DNA of 64,000 nucleotides from Annona cherimola (GCA_030490835.1 CM059973.1:87689641-87753640); one strand, 5' to 3'. Shown: positions 50,125-62,331, counted from the stretch's first letter. Numbers and translations are program-made. Notes: a model not told the origin generated them from the sequence alone.

Positions 50125-50720
50125 CCACATGAACACTCAAGATGTCTAACCATGCACACGATCATTAAAATTTCTCTAAAAACCTTAAATTTAATTGGTT
50201 TTAACACTGAATTAGACTTTTCATTGTAAGGATTTATTAAGTGACCACAATCTTCCACACTTATCTATACTTTTTAACAAAAATAACACCCATGAAAAGA
50301 GAAATTAATAAAATACTAAGAAATTTATTTGAAGATTGGATTAGGAATCAAAGTTAGTTTTAACAATTGGATGAGCTCAATGCAAAAGTTAATACCTTGA
50401 GGGGCACCATCTGTGAAGTTCCCATTATTTTCCTCATTAACATGAGAATTTTGCCATGTAGGCATCTGAAAGTTCTCCACTGGGCTTCCCCTTCCCTCGT
50501 CAGAAGGAGTTTCTGTTTCTCTTTCCAACCCATGCTTGATCTCAAAACCAACCCGATGAGAATTTTCCATATGATTATCCAAGCTGTCCCCTATATGAGT
50601 TCGATTATCCCATCTGAAGCTCCATGATGGTGAATATCTAATATTCCTATTTGCATGCTGGGTGCTAGTTCTGTTTGGTAGAGTTTTGTCTCTAGCAGCA
50701 ACACAACAAGCAGAGCCCAT
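45035..50720 (-). CDS. RING-H2 zinc-finger protein with N-terminal acylation motif (putative E3 ubiquitin ligase)
   Basis: Three exons, 50720-50396, 46157-46126 (only 32 nt) and 46009-45035, encode 443 residues in an intact frame. The start MGSACCVAARDK has a Gly2 myristoylation context with Cys5/Cys6 as possible palmitoylation sites. It is followed by RNIRYSPSWSFRWDNR, a hallmark of a conserved plant RING family. A middle block SHGGSSDGWSMHMFSELVASSQRERWSFDSE is also family-typical. The finger is C280-x2-C283-x28-C312-x-H314-x2-H317-x2-C320-x14-C335-x2-C338, complete. The tail is basic and ends RKGFWSRYRKE. Exon 2 was placed because a CTAAC branch-type site precedes its acceptor and only this acceptor avoids an in-frame stop. 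The role is inferred as a membrane-tethered E3 ligase; substrates are unknown. Confidence 0.9.
47885..49430. mobile_element. Possible solo LTR or LTR fragment of a Copia-type retrotransposon
   Basis: The left end has 'gggttttgatgattaacaac' and the right end has a run resembling known plant Copia LTR ends ('caattcactcttttcctctt', then 'cggga', then 'ccaaca'). Between them is an array of related 'aagtcg(c/a)...aagttgac' phrases and a 'gtctt...gccaaaccact'-type tract typical of such LTRs. No reverse transcriptase or integrase is present, and I could not find a 5-bp flanking duplication. Confidence 0.4.
48105..48700. repeat. Degenerate internal repeats with AAGTCG/AAGTTGAC phrases
   Basis: About five related copies of a ~130-bp theme ('cgcatctcaagttgacttc', then 'gatgcaacttgggtaaagtt') at roughly 48115, 48245, 48370, 48505 and 48630. 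It creates short open frames by chance. Confidence 0.6.
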
Positions 50721-51040
50721 TTCTGACCATATGCAATATAATTCACCTAGTTCAGGATGATTCGTCGTAAATACTTCTAAAATCCATCATGATGATGTTG
50801 ACTGGAGAAAATAATTCAATAAATCCTGCCAAAAGCAAAAGAAAATATAATTCAAGGTGTACAGGAAAATCATCAGGAGAAAAAATAATATGGGTAAATA
50901 ACCTAAAAGAAAATAATGGAGCTAGCTAATTGAAGGCCAACAAGATTAGAAAGAGAAGAGAAGAAACCGAGGTAAAAATCAAAAAATCAACAGCTGCAAC
51001 AAATTTAAAAAAATCCATATCAATTAACCGAATACCTGAA

Positions 51041-53475
51041 ATTCTCAAGATTAAAAAACTAAAGAAAGAAAAAAAAAAAAAAAAAAAAGAAGAAGGAAAA
51101 AAACAATTTTTTTTCAAGAATTTTTTTGTTGGAGATTTATGCAATGCTTATACGGATAACGCGAGTCATTTTACGAAATAATATATTACTAAAAAAGAAT
51201 AGCACAATAGGTTACATAGCACTGTAATATTTTATAAGAAATGAGCATCACTTGAAGAATCCCGTATGTGCCTTCTTTCACTTTATCATACACATTCCAG
51301 GATTCAAGTAGTGAAGAACACCTAAAACCAATCTTTGAACAAAAAGAACAGCATATACTTTAATGCAGTTCTACACTTACCATCCAAATCGCACAAGGAA
51401 TTAAAATACAACTAAGCAACTTAAAAGCCAGCTAAAAGAGCAAGAATTTCAAAAGAACACATGGAAAAAAATTTTTTTTTTTTTTTTTTTTTAAAAAAAT
51501 GAAAACAAGTAATAGCATTCAAGGAACTTAACCTAAGACATTCAATGGAAAAGATATTTCATCAGCAAATTTAAAAATAAATGCAATATCCAATGAGAAA
51601 GAGGCAGTAATTGCATTGTGCAGCTGTCCTACATAGGTAACTTATGACGATGATGATCCAACAAGAAAGAGTCAGTTATTGCGTTGCGCTGCTAAACCGT
51701 ACATTCTCTTCAGATGAATGTCGACGTGGACACAAAAACCACCATTTAATCAGTATAAAAAAAACATAGGCAAGGGATGAAAAATCCTAAGCAAACAAAA
51801 AAATTTTGATGACGAGAGAGATTCACCGAAAAATATTTTGAATATAAACAATAAAAGGAATTCTCAAGATTAAAAAACTAAAGAAAGAAAAAAAAAAAAA
51901 AAAAAAAAGGAAAAAAACAAATTTTTTTAAAGATTTTTTTTGTTGGAGATTTATGCAATGCTTATCCGGATAACACGAGTCATTTTACGAAATAATATAT
52001 TACTAAAAAAGAATAGCACAATAGGTTACATAGCACTGTAATATTTTATAAGAAATGAGCATCACTTGAAGAATCCCGTATGTGCCTTCTTTCACTTTAT
52101 CATACACATTCCAGGATTCAAGTAGTGAAGAACACCTAAAACCAACCTTTGAACAAAATGAACAGCATATACTTTAATGCAGTTCTACACTTACCATCCA
52201 AATCGCACAAGGAATTAAAATACAACTAAGCAACTTAAAAGCCTGCTAAAAGAGCAAGAATTTCAAAAGAACACATGAAAAAGTTTTTTTTTTTTTTTAA
52301 AAAAATGAAAACAAGTAATAGCATTCAAGGAACTTAACCTAAGACATTCAATGGAAAAGATATTTCATCAGCAAATTTAAAAATAAATGCAATATCCAAT
52401 GAGAAAGAGGCAGTAATTGCATTGTGCAGCTGTCCTACATAGGTAACTTATGACGATGATGATCCAACAAGAAAGAGTCAGTAATTGCGTTTCGCTGCTA
52501 AACCGTACATTCTCTTCAGATGAATGTCGACGTGGACACAAAAACCACCATTTAATCAGTATAAAAAAAACATAGGCAAGGGATGAAAAATCCTAAGCAA
52601 ACAAAAAAATTTTGATGACGAGAGAGATTCACCGAAAAATATTTTGAATATAAACAATAAAAGGAATTCTCAAGATTAAAAAACTAAAGAAAGAAAAAAA
52701 AAAAAAAAAAAAAAAAAGGAAAAAAACAATTTTTTTTCAAGAATTTTTTTGTTGGAGATTTATGCAATGCTTATACGGATAACGCGAGTCATTTTACGAA
52801 ATAATATATTACTAAAAAAGAATAGCACAATAGGTTACATAGCACTGTAATATTTTATAAGAAATGAGCATCACTTGAAGAATCCCGTATGTGCCTTCTT
52901 TCACTTTATCATACACATTCCAGGATTCAAGTAGTGAAGAACACCTAAAACCAACCTTTGAACAAAATGAACCGCATATACTTTAATGCAGTTCTACACT
53001 TACCATCCAAATCGCACAAGGAATTAAAATACAACTAAGCAACTTAAAAGCCTGCTAAAAGAGCAAGAATTTCAAAAGAACACATGAAAAAGTTTTTTTT
53101 TCTTTTTTTTAAAAAAAAAAAATGAAAACAAGTAATAGCATTCAAGGAACTTAACCTAAGACATTCAATGGAAAAGATATTTCATCAGCAAATTTAAAAA
53201 TAAATGCAATATCCAATGAGAAAGAGGCAGTAATTGCATTGTGCAGCTGTCCTACATAGGTAACTTATGACGATGATGATCCAACAAGAAAGAGTCAGTA
53301 ATTGCGTTGCGCTGCTAAACCGTACATTCTCTTCAGATGAATGTCGACGTGGACACAAAAACCACCATTTAATCATTATAAAAAAAACATAGGCAAGGGA
53401 TGAAAAATCCTAAGCAAACAAAATAATTTTGATGACGAGAGAGATTCACCGAAAAATATTTTGAATAAAAGGAAT
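51041..53475. repeat. Tandem triplication of an ~810-bp unit in the RING-H2 leader intron
   Basis: Copy 1 is 51041-51859, copy 2 is 51860-52665 and copy 3 is 52666-53475. Each begins 'attctcaagattaaaaaac' followed by a poly(A) tract. The copies differ only by scattered substitutions and homopolymer lengths, so the array is young. Each carries the same 'gttacatagcactgtaatat' and 'aatgtcgacgtggacac' segments. No coding exon is supported inside a unit. Confidence 0.93.
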
Positions 53476-53992
53476 CAAATCAAACAGGGAATTTCTCCGA
53501 TGGAGTGAGCGGTCTTAATCAAAACCCGAAACTCTAGCCTAGAAGGACTCACTCATAAATTCGACGAGAATACTAAATATGGAAGCATGAAACAAATATA
53601 AAATCTCTCATCGCCTAATCACCACGGCATAACTTCCAAAAACAATCTCCCTAATCAAAGGAGCCACGGACTACTCGACAACAACATAACAATAAGAACA
53701 AATCAATTTATCAGTTTCCTAACTCAGTTCAACTTCTCCTAAATCAGCTATACCTAAAATCGGATCCATTTCCAGGACAATCCCAGCTCTAAACTCCGAA
53801 GAATTCAAACAATCCAACCAAAACTAAGCCGTACTACGTCAAAATTTCGCCAACAAACCAGAAACTGCAGCAGGAAACTAGGTTTTGAGATCCGACTGCT
53901 GGAATTCGATCGAAGAAGAGAAAATCAGAAAAAGGAGAAGGAATATACGGGGTGGACCGCATAAAATCCGAGCAAGGCACGATCAAGCGTAC

Positions 53993-54075
53993 CTCTATCT
54001 ATCTGTCAGTGGTTTTTCCTCTTCCCCTGCCACTGCGAGCGACACACGCCGGCGGGTGTGAGAGAAGAAAACGAG
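53993..54075 (-). other. Probable 5'UTR leader exon of the RING-H2 gene
   Basis: On the minus strand ATAGAG is followed by gtacgc, a usable donor, with the exon ending at 53993. A TATA-like CTTATAAAAT sits at 54097-54106 (minus), giving a likely start near 54070. The matching acceptor (ggtcag) lies at 50723-50724, two bases before the ATG. This implies a ~3.3-kb leader intron. The ends and any extra leader exons are uncertain. Confidence 0.45.
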
Positions 54076-54839
54076 CAGGCGGTTTTGAAAAAGGAAATTT
54101 TATAAGACCGTGAGAGTCCGTTTGATTTTCCCTGCAGTCCGGGCGCCGTTAGTTTTGACGGGGTGAGTGAAGGCGTGCGTGTCGTGCGCAGGGATGCTGC
54201 CACGTCGGATTTCCGTTTCCTCTCGCGCCTTTTTCTATGCCGGCCCACGCGACTGTAAATTCTCTCCCACTCGCACGTCCCGCGTTCCGTTCTGGACCCC
54301 AGAACCTTTCATAGCCTTCCATCTAGGTTTCTTTCAACGCAAATAAATGACATTAATCTTCGAAAAAGTGATTATTTAATAATAGCTATATTTGCCATTA
54401 AGACGGTGCCTCAATGGTATCAAGGCCAATCCCTCATATAGAGGTTTTTGGTTTGAATATTGATGCATGCATTTTGTGGGTTCAAACGGTGATGCGTGCA
54501 TTTTATATTAACTAGTTGCTGCATCATGTGGTGATATTATGTAGTGATGTTATTTCTCTTACCGCTGATTACCGGTTGAGATGTTTTGAGATATAATATT
54601 ATTATTAGAAAATTTGTAAGAATGTCTCAAAATTTTCTTGTAATATCAGTTGAAATTATTGTAATATAATACCTAAAAAATAGTCATATTTATCTTGTTT
54701 ATTAGATTAATATGCAAAGTTAAAGATTGGACGAACGTGATCAAGGGCGTGGATCTTAATAAGAAGGCTGTATATTAGAACAAGTATGCTGCGAACGGAT
54801 TGAAAAATATTTATTCGCGCGAGTGACGTTGTTATCGTT

Positions 54840-54840
<1 letters not shown>

Positions 54841-54878
<38 letters not shown>
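54841..54878. repeat. 38-base poly(T) tract
   Basis: Uninterrupted T run, the longest homopolymer in the window. On the minus strand it could be an old poly(A) tail, but no retrosequence is evident beside it. Confidence 0.9.
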
Positions 54879-57800
54879 CACGTTGTTTCTGTTGGGAAAA
54901 TTCGCGTTAGACTCCGCTAGAAACAGTAGACGCGGGCTCATTACAATGGGTTGCTTGCACTGTACGCGGAGTGCGCAGTACGCATCCCCTTACTTCTTCA
55001 CTGACACGTCGAAGCATAGGGTGGAGATTCTCTCTCACTCTCAGTCTCACTCTGCGGGAACACCGTTAAGAAGTACGCGCCTCTTGCTGTACTCCCTACT
55101 CGAGGCAAAATTGTCTCTACACGTCGAATCCGGTCCGTTCATCGGATTAATCTGACTATTTTAAATGGTACTTGAACATTAAAATCGATTTAGTTTTTTC
55201 TACAGAATAATTCGGAGATATATTACAAAGAAAGGTGTATACTTTGGTAAGTGGTCTGAGCAAGGTGGCGCAGAGAATTGAGAATAGGAATTAGGAAAGG
55301 TACGACCTGTTGCTTACCTTGTTGATGCGGTTGGGCATGGATCTTCTACCATTTTGCTGACACGTCGGTAGTGGCTAGCTACGTAGTTATGGACGCATGC
55401 CCAACTGCACGATGCCGATTTTGGTTGTTACTCGTGTATTTGAATCGGATCCGGTAAAGTGCATGCGATGTTTAGCCGAGGATTTTATCGATTTCTCTAA
55501 CAATATCAAGTGAGCGACGGGATGAGATGGGATTCTGGGTTGGGAACATGAAAGGTGAATGTAAATTGAAGAAAGTTGCATATAATTGGGGAGAGAATGA
55601 ATTGTTGTTTTTCAGGGCATCGTTTTGGAAATGTAAAAGGGAAAATGAGAAAAGCTGGAAAAAAAAACACATTAATTGTATAAGAAAATGATTACAATTT
55701 AATTAAAAACTAAAAAGTAAAGTAATTCAAATGGATAAAATAATTAAAATATATGAAAAGGGGCTTTACTGCTGTATAATACAGTTATATAAAAGTATTA
55801 TATATAATTTTTTTAAAATTTTAACATGTTAATGATCAATACAAAATTTAATTTATTCATTGTATTTATATGTATGTTTAGCTAAAATATTAAGTTTCAT
55901 CTAAATTAAAATGCACCTCTCATTCCCCTAGATAATGAAAAAATCCATCCACCCAACCCCGTCCGATTGCATCTCATTCCATCCTTTATGAACATGTAAA
56001 TTATTTTAATAATTGGCATATGTTGAAACATAAGCATGATAATAAAAAGTTAATCCGTGAGATGGGCCTGTTTCGTATAATATCCTTTGATGGAATTTAT
56101 ATCTTTATTTTCAAGATAATGCTCCAGTTCTCGAAATAGCCTTTTCAATTTTTAATATTTTAAATAGATTTTTTTTTTTATTTCTAATACACATCGTCAC
56201 ATTTTCATTATTTAAGAATTTATATTTTTGAAACACCCCCTAGTCATTTTCTAATTGGCATGTGCCGAAACATAAATTTGAGTTACTTTTTAATCGTAAA
56301 ATTGGCCCACCTCCATAGTTTCCCTTTTGTGTGTTTGATTCATGTGCCCCACCTGCTCATGTCATTTATTTTTCCTTTCTGTATGATACTTATTTTGACA
56401 GAAATATAAAATCAATTCGCTGTAAGTGTGAATTCATGGCATTTCAATGACCCCATTTTCCCGAGTTGAGTACAATACATGATGATTGATCGCGACGGTC
56501 TACTCAGAAGTTTTTGTTCGGATGATTTTTGTTGACTTCTTGAATTGTCGGCTTACAATCGCATGAATTAATGACATGAGTGTAACCGTCAATTCCAACC
56601 ACATAATTAATGCTTTTAGGAGAGTTGTCCCACCTCAGAGGGATTTTCGCCTGTAAACATAGATGGGAAGAGTTGGTCTTTTATAAAATAAATGAAATAT
56701 ATGAGTAGGCTTAATTTATAATATTACACGTCATGTTGTATAATAATGATAATAATACTAATGAAAGAAAATTGCTCATTCAGATTTCAGGGGCTTATGG
56801 CGGCGGATACAAGGCGTCCGAGTTGGGAAAAAGAGTTCCGCCTAACTTATCTAACACGCGCATGTTTTGCACATGGAATTCCTCATTATATCCGGCCTAA
56901 GTATCACATGCGTTCTAGAATCCTATTACATCTAAAGAAAAAGTATACATATGTTACGGGTATTGATGGTTAGATCTCCCTACGTCTTGATTAAATTGCT
57001 GTAAATAGAAAATTACATGCAACGAGAATTTTTTAATACTCTGTTTTTACTGTGCATTTTGTTAAATCTCCATTAGTAATATATTTGCTTCCAAAGAAGA
57101 TAACTTTTTAGTAGATATAAACTTTCAGTGAAAATTATTATTATTATTTTTTTAGTATGATAACTTATTAGTAGATATGCCCGGGGCGTTTCCTGACACC
57201 GATGATGTGCGCTGGGGTGAGTGGGTTTCTGCATCCGCATAAATTCCTCTTTTCTTATGTCTGCGCCCGCATAAATTCGTCTTCAATGGAATTGAATGGT
57301 CCATGACCGTCTGCCGTCCATTGGATGGGCGTTGGCTCGGCAGTAGGTGGACCGCTTTGGCCGCCCAATAAACCATGGCATAAACTTCAAAATCATAGAC
57401 AGAAATGTGTGTTTCTGTCTATTCTTCCATTCATTTTAAATCACACTTGCACTTAGAATAATTCCCCGTTTGTCAAAATTAATAATTTTAAATCATCTTC
57501 CTGGCCCATACTCCAATGAAATTAAAGTAGTTGAGTGGCCAATTATTGGCATGTCTGCAGACGAATAGAGACACTTTCATGATTGTTCTTCGCCTTTGGG
57601 TCCCAATAAGTGGAATTTCCAATGAAGTTCAAGTACATGGCCAGCATGCTGCTGTGCCTTCCAGCGTGTTTCTTTTGAGCGGCAACTGATCTTGCGCGTG
57701 CACGGCTCCCACGCTTTCAATCTGAGCAGACAAGGATTGGAATTCAACTCACCGGCGCCTTGGGTGCATCCCACTTAATTTCTTATGCTTACCAGCTTGT

Positions 57801-57983
57801 CAGGAAAAAAAAAAAAAAAAGAGAACAAAAAAGCTTGGAATTAAAATGGAGCTACTACTTAGGAATGGCAAGCTATTGGTATCAGTCCATCAAATGCCCA
57901 ACTGACAAAAGTGGGTCCGTATTATATAAAGAGGCCGACTCTTATCATCCAACGCGTTGCGGGCTTCAGGGGCAGGAAAAAAT

Positions 57984-57989
57984 ATTTTA

Positions 57990-58021
<32 letters not shown>
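57984..58021. repeat. (TTA)n microsatellite
   Basis: About eleven ATT/TTA units followed by 'cattatcattatcatc'. Confidence 0.9.
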
Positions 58022-58022
<1 letters not shown>

Positions 58023-58686
58023 TTATCATTATCATCAAGATATGCAGGCAGGTGTATGTATTCTTATCTTTCATTTTCAAAAATAAAATATAAGAAATCA
58101 AAAAATGAAAAGTTAATTTTTTGATCAATTTAAGTGAGCCCACGTATTGTGAACCTGCGTTGGGATAATTGATTTCATGCATGGGCATACATGCCCCAAG
58201 ATCCGGGTATGAAATTCCGCATAATGTATGGCTGTTGAGCAATCGACTCCGGCCACAGCTGTTGAGCACTGGGCTCCAGCCAAAAAAAAAAAAAAAGCAA
58301 TCCCGCGTATTCATAAAAAAAAATAAAAAGTAAAAATATTTTTTAACTGCTCGTCAATCGATAAATTTTTCAGCAACCACGCCATTGGGCTGCCTGAGTG
58401 GTAACTGGTAACAGCCCACTCAGGTACGATTCTCCTCCATGTTGGGAAGAATTTTTACACAATAGTCCATCTGAAGTAGAGGTTTTGTAAATTTTCCTTG
58501 AAATGAGGTTTTCGTGGAATTTCCCTTGACTGAAGTGCATGCAGGAAATTTACCTCCATGGCACCAGGTAGTGAATGTGTTCCATTATAATATTATTATT
58601 TTTTTTTTCGGCGGTGGTACCAAAGCGCTGGGTATAAATGTATTTACCATATACATTGTAAAGAAGACAAAAAATATATTCACTAT

Positions 58687-58977
58687 GGGTGTGTTTGTTT
58701 GGGGCCAAAACTTGTCAATTAAAACTTTTCAACACAAAACTTTTCACTCTTCATAACTACTCTATTTTTTAATTATTTTTTCACATTTTTCTATACAAAC
58801 TACCCTACTTTTCAATCATTTCTACACAATTACCCATACAACTAACCTATCTATTTTAACTTTATTCTCTTTACTCCTCATCATTACCCCTATTATATCA
58901 CATCATTTTCTATCAATTTGACAACTTCTACCTCTAAAACTTTTCATCAAAAGTTTTACCTCTAACCAAACACACCC
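58687..58977. mobile_element. Family-B MITE, best-preserved copy
   Basis: The ends GGGTGTGTTTGTTT and AACCAAACACACCC are inverted repeats flanked by TAT on both sides. 291 bp, no coding capacity. The inner pyrimidine-rich strand recurs at 5.6, 26.9-27.9 and 29.6 kb. The TGTTTGGTT-like ends suggest PIF/Harbinger or hAT ancestry; the 3-bp flanking repeat favours the former but is weak. Confidence 0.7.
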
Positions 58978-61508
58978 TATATATATTGGAAGCAGTGTTT
59001 ACCGGAGATGGTGAGGAAATTAAAAATGAAGATGCGTTTGCCTTGTTTTCTTTCTCAGAAAATATTTCGACGAAAGAATTGTAAGTCTCATTAATTAATT
59101 GGATCCCTGGAGTATAAGAACTTGAAGCATTAGCAATGATTTTTTCGTGGCTAAATTTCTTTTGCAAAGAATTTTTACAACGAAATGACAAATGGTGGCT
59201 ACAAGTATTTTTACAATAAAAGAGTTTCATTTCTAAATCTTAATATTTTTTTAGTACCCCACAGGAACAACATAAAAAATGGAAATTAAATGAGACTTGA
59301 AATTTTCATAATTTGAACATTTCTGTTTTTTCTAAAATAATACAAAAAAAATAAAAGAAAAAGCCTAAATTAGATCATACTTAGGAGACATTAATTCCGC
59401 CCAATTTAAGGAGGCCCAACTTGAATTTAGCTTTTAGCTTTTACGATGGCCAAATTTATAGGTAAAATTTGTGCCACCGAAAATAACAGTACTCTTGGCT
59501 TTTTTTTTTTTTTTTTTTGTTGTTCAAAAAAAGTAGCTAGAAGCAATCTAATATAAATTATCGTGAACTTTTTACTTTAAATATTTAAAAATATTTATTA
59601 TTTACTATATATTTATGATGTAAAAAATTATTTTGATTTAAAATTTGTAGTTTATATATTTAAGGTAAAAATCGGATGTAAAACTAAGATAAGAATGTAA
59701 TAATGTGTATTATAAATGAAAAAAATTGTATTAAAAATTTTAAAAATTGTTTTGCAAATGAAGATACACGTTCCTAAGATGTTGGATCCTTTGAATACCC
59801 CATTAATCAACACCACCTGAAAGCAAATACATAATTAACTAAGGATTTTGATAAATTTTGAGAACTAATATATAGGATATATAAGATTTGAAAATACGTA
59901 TTTTTAGCATTATAAGTAAATACACCTAGATGAATGCTGTGAATGGCTTAGAATTTTAAAAATAAAAAGATAAGAAATTTCTTAGAAGTTTCAACGTAAC
60001 TGGTTGTACATATATTTTTTATTATTGTTTGGATTACTCTCCATGCATCCTACGAAAGTTTTACATATAATGGAGGATGCATTGCAAATTTTCCATATCC
60101 AAATCTTTGAAAATATTCTCCGGTGAACCAAAGATTGAAGAGAAGTGGATGGCATGCTAAGATGTCGCAATAAGTATGTTAAGACGTCTTAACTACAATT
60201 TTACTAAAAATTATAATTTAATGATTGTATTTTTTGCTATTGTTCCCAAAAAAGTTACTTTACCTTCGTTATACTATTGTTGCCAATAACTTTTTTACTA
60301 GCTTTCGAATTAAACAAATTAATTGTGGCTAAGACCATATTCCATAATGGTAAATTTCTTGTAGTGATAGATTAAAAGTTTTTTTAAAAAAATTCTTGAA
60401 GGGAAAACTTGAACTTTTTATGCCAAATGTCATTGGCTAGAGTTTAATTAACAAATAATAATCTTTGTTGATAAAAAATTTTCTATTAATTGCAAATGTT
60501 TTTTGCATACGCCTCTAGGAAAAAAAATCATTGTAAATATTCAATTATATGTGTGTTTGAACAACCAAATTGGTTGCACTCTTTGAATTCGCCCATGTAC
60601 GATAAAATTAAAATCCAATTTGATCACTTTATTTGACATCATTTTTTAGATATGATACTAAAAGTTATTTTAATCAAAATTTTGGACCAGCCATATCTAA
60701 TTAAAATCTATATAATAATGTGTAAATTACCAAAATAAGATCTATATAATAATGTATAAAATATGAAAATAATTTGAATCCATTCACACAAACTTAAAAA
60801 TGTTATAATCATTTATTATCAGAAAAAATAATTTTTAGAAAGTATAAAAGTTAAACTAAAACCTTCAAAATTGATAGAATAATCAAATTATTTTATTTTA
60901 TTAATTTTAACATTTTAACAATAACAATTGATATAAATCTTTGATTCTGATGATATTTATATTGGTATAAGCAGCAAGATGACCCAAACCAAGTTCCCTG
61001 CTTTCACTTCGATGGAACGGATTCAAATCAGATCGTAGAAGATACAGTATCATGATATACTTATAACTAGAAGATACAAACAGAATAATTAATTGCCATT
61101 AATTATCACATGCAACAAGTATATATGCATGCAAAGTGTTTTTTTTTTAATGAAATATGAATAAGCATTTCCAAAAGAGTAACAATGGACATAAAACACT
61201 CACCTTTTACCCGAAACACATCGTTTTAGTATATAAGAGCATGTATTAACATATGCATTCATGATTTCACATTAACCAGTTGCCATCTGGGGCCTCTACG
61301 TACATACTCGAGGACGAAGTTCCAGCGGACTCCCACAAAATAGCCACACTAAGTATAAACATCAGATAAGCACACATCCATTTATCATATCTCTGTACTA
61401 TCTATATATTTCACTAGATTACTCAAATATATATATATGTACTGGTTTTATAATTGTACTATATTCATGGCTGGCGGTCGATGAGCTAGATAGAAGTCCA
61501 CCAAAGTG

Positions 61509-62261
61509 TCAGTTGGGGATGAGCTTGAAAGGGGGCTTCCCAAGAGCTGGTGCAGGATCGTAGGAGCCGTAGTCTTTGGTGTTGGCTCTAAGAAGCCGAT
61601 CATGAACATTGCTTGCTTGCTGATCACTCGGAGTAACCTTTTCTGAAGTCTCCTGCACGCCATTAATTGCACACCACCATTTTTCAAACATTTGAAACGG
61701 TCCAATTGGATATACATCGTTAGGGTGCCGGAATTTCTATATATAATATTGTAATATGAGAGAGAGAGATGTACCTTGACGTTTATACCGGCATCCATTG
61801 CAGTTTTTGAGTCGTACCTCATACGGCCACCTGCGAAATAAAAATTTCAAATCGAATTCAACAAGAAGTACCTTCTACAAGAGCATTCTATATATGTAAG
61901 TCGATCGAGCAAGTGACCCGTGTTTTTTCTTTCCATCAAACAATGAGTGAACAAGCTCTGTACAGAACGATTCAACGCATCGAATTTCGGTTGACATATA
62001 TTCGACGATTTTCCAACATATATATGAGGATGTTTATTATGGGACGCGTGCTTTTGCATGGCACAGAAGTACGCGTACCCAACTGTAACTAACTGAATGT
62101 ACCCACAACGTTTTGTGGGTGATTTATTCTCTAAGCATTAATTCGATTCGATCTACCCATAAGCTTCAGGAGAATTTCACACCTGCAAATGAAGTCCAAA
62201 GAAGCAAGGCTGTGAGGAAGATGTAAAGGATAGTGGTTTTCTTCATAAGCGATACTTCCAT
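61509..62261 (-). CDS. CIF: CASPARIAN STRIP INTEGRITY FACTOR (CIF)-type secreted peptide precursor
   Basis: CIF peptides are tyrosine-sulfated ligands of the SGN3/GSO1 and GSO2 receptor kinases that guide Casparian strip closure in the endodermis (family knowledge). Three exons, 62261-62183, 61830-61775 and 61652-61509, encode 92 residues in an intact frame. Residues 1-26 form a signal peptide: MKK, then the hydrophobic core TILYIFLTALLLW, then TSFA. A polar pro-region follows. The last 21 residues (72-92) are DYGSYDPAPA followed by LGKPPFKLIPN, ending at the stop. The C-terminal PPFKLIPN and the N-terminal DYG are the defining conserved ends of CIF1/CIF2, with the same 21-residue length. D72-Y73 is the expected sulfation site. 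A second tyrosine, Y76, is followed by Asp. An alternative in-frame start is M6. The copy number and exact CIF subgroup cannot be told from here. Confidence 0.9.
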
Positions 62262-62295
62262 GATCTGCTGAAAGAAGCAAGGGCTGTGCTGATGA

Positions 62296-62330
62296 GCTCT
62301 CTCTCTCTCACGCTCACTCACTCACTCAAG
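62296..62330. repeat. CT microsatellite followed by CTCA repeats in the CIF leader region
   Basis: A (CT)n run followed by CTCA units lies 35-70 bases upstream of the CIF ATG. On the minus strand this is a GA-rich tract, probably within the 5'UTR. GA tracts in plant leaders can bind BPC factors; that is only an inference here. A pyrimidine-rich stretch ending in cag (62267-62269) just before the ATG could also be an acceptor, so a 5'UTR intron is not excluded. Confidence 0.6.
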
Positions 62331-62331
62331 A

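Larger units (their letters stand above)
46158..50395 (-). other. Intron 1 of the RING-H2 gene (~4.2 kb)
   Basis: No supported exon inside. 46.2-47.8 kb is plain AT-rich intron. 47.88-49.43 kb looks like an LTR fragment with internal repeats. Poly(A) tracts occur at 50018-50033 and 50091-50119. Confidence 0.6.
54110..61440. other. Intergenic region between the RING-H2 and CIF genes
   Basis: 54.9-55.15 kb and 57.15-57.4 kb are less AT-rich but show no recognisable coding sequence. The rest is AT-rich, with a family-B MITE at 58.69 kb, a (TTA)n microsatellite and short poly(A/T) runs. At 60.6-60.95 kb there may be a very old family-C relic. The promoter of the RING-H2 gene should lie at its left edge. 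Confidence 0.55.

Noticed and set aside
54006..54248. 80-codon Arg/Lys/Ser-rich frame upstream of the RING-H2 gene
   Set aside because: Overlaps the presumed promoter and leader. No conserved motif and no continuation by splicing.
54410..54470. tRNA-like text with A-box and B-box resemblance
   Set aside because: The box matches are poor and no cloverleaf can be drawn. At most an old SINE scrap.
56746..56973. 75-codon plus-strand frame
   Set aside because: No domain or signal peptide recognised and no promoter or splice context. Length is within chance for a less AT-rich patch.
61448..61822. 124-codon minus-strand frame covering the CIF locus
   Set aside because: It reads through exon 2 and an intron and then enters exon 3 in the wrong frame. 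The spliced model gives the conserved peptide.
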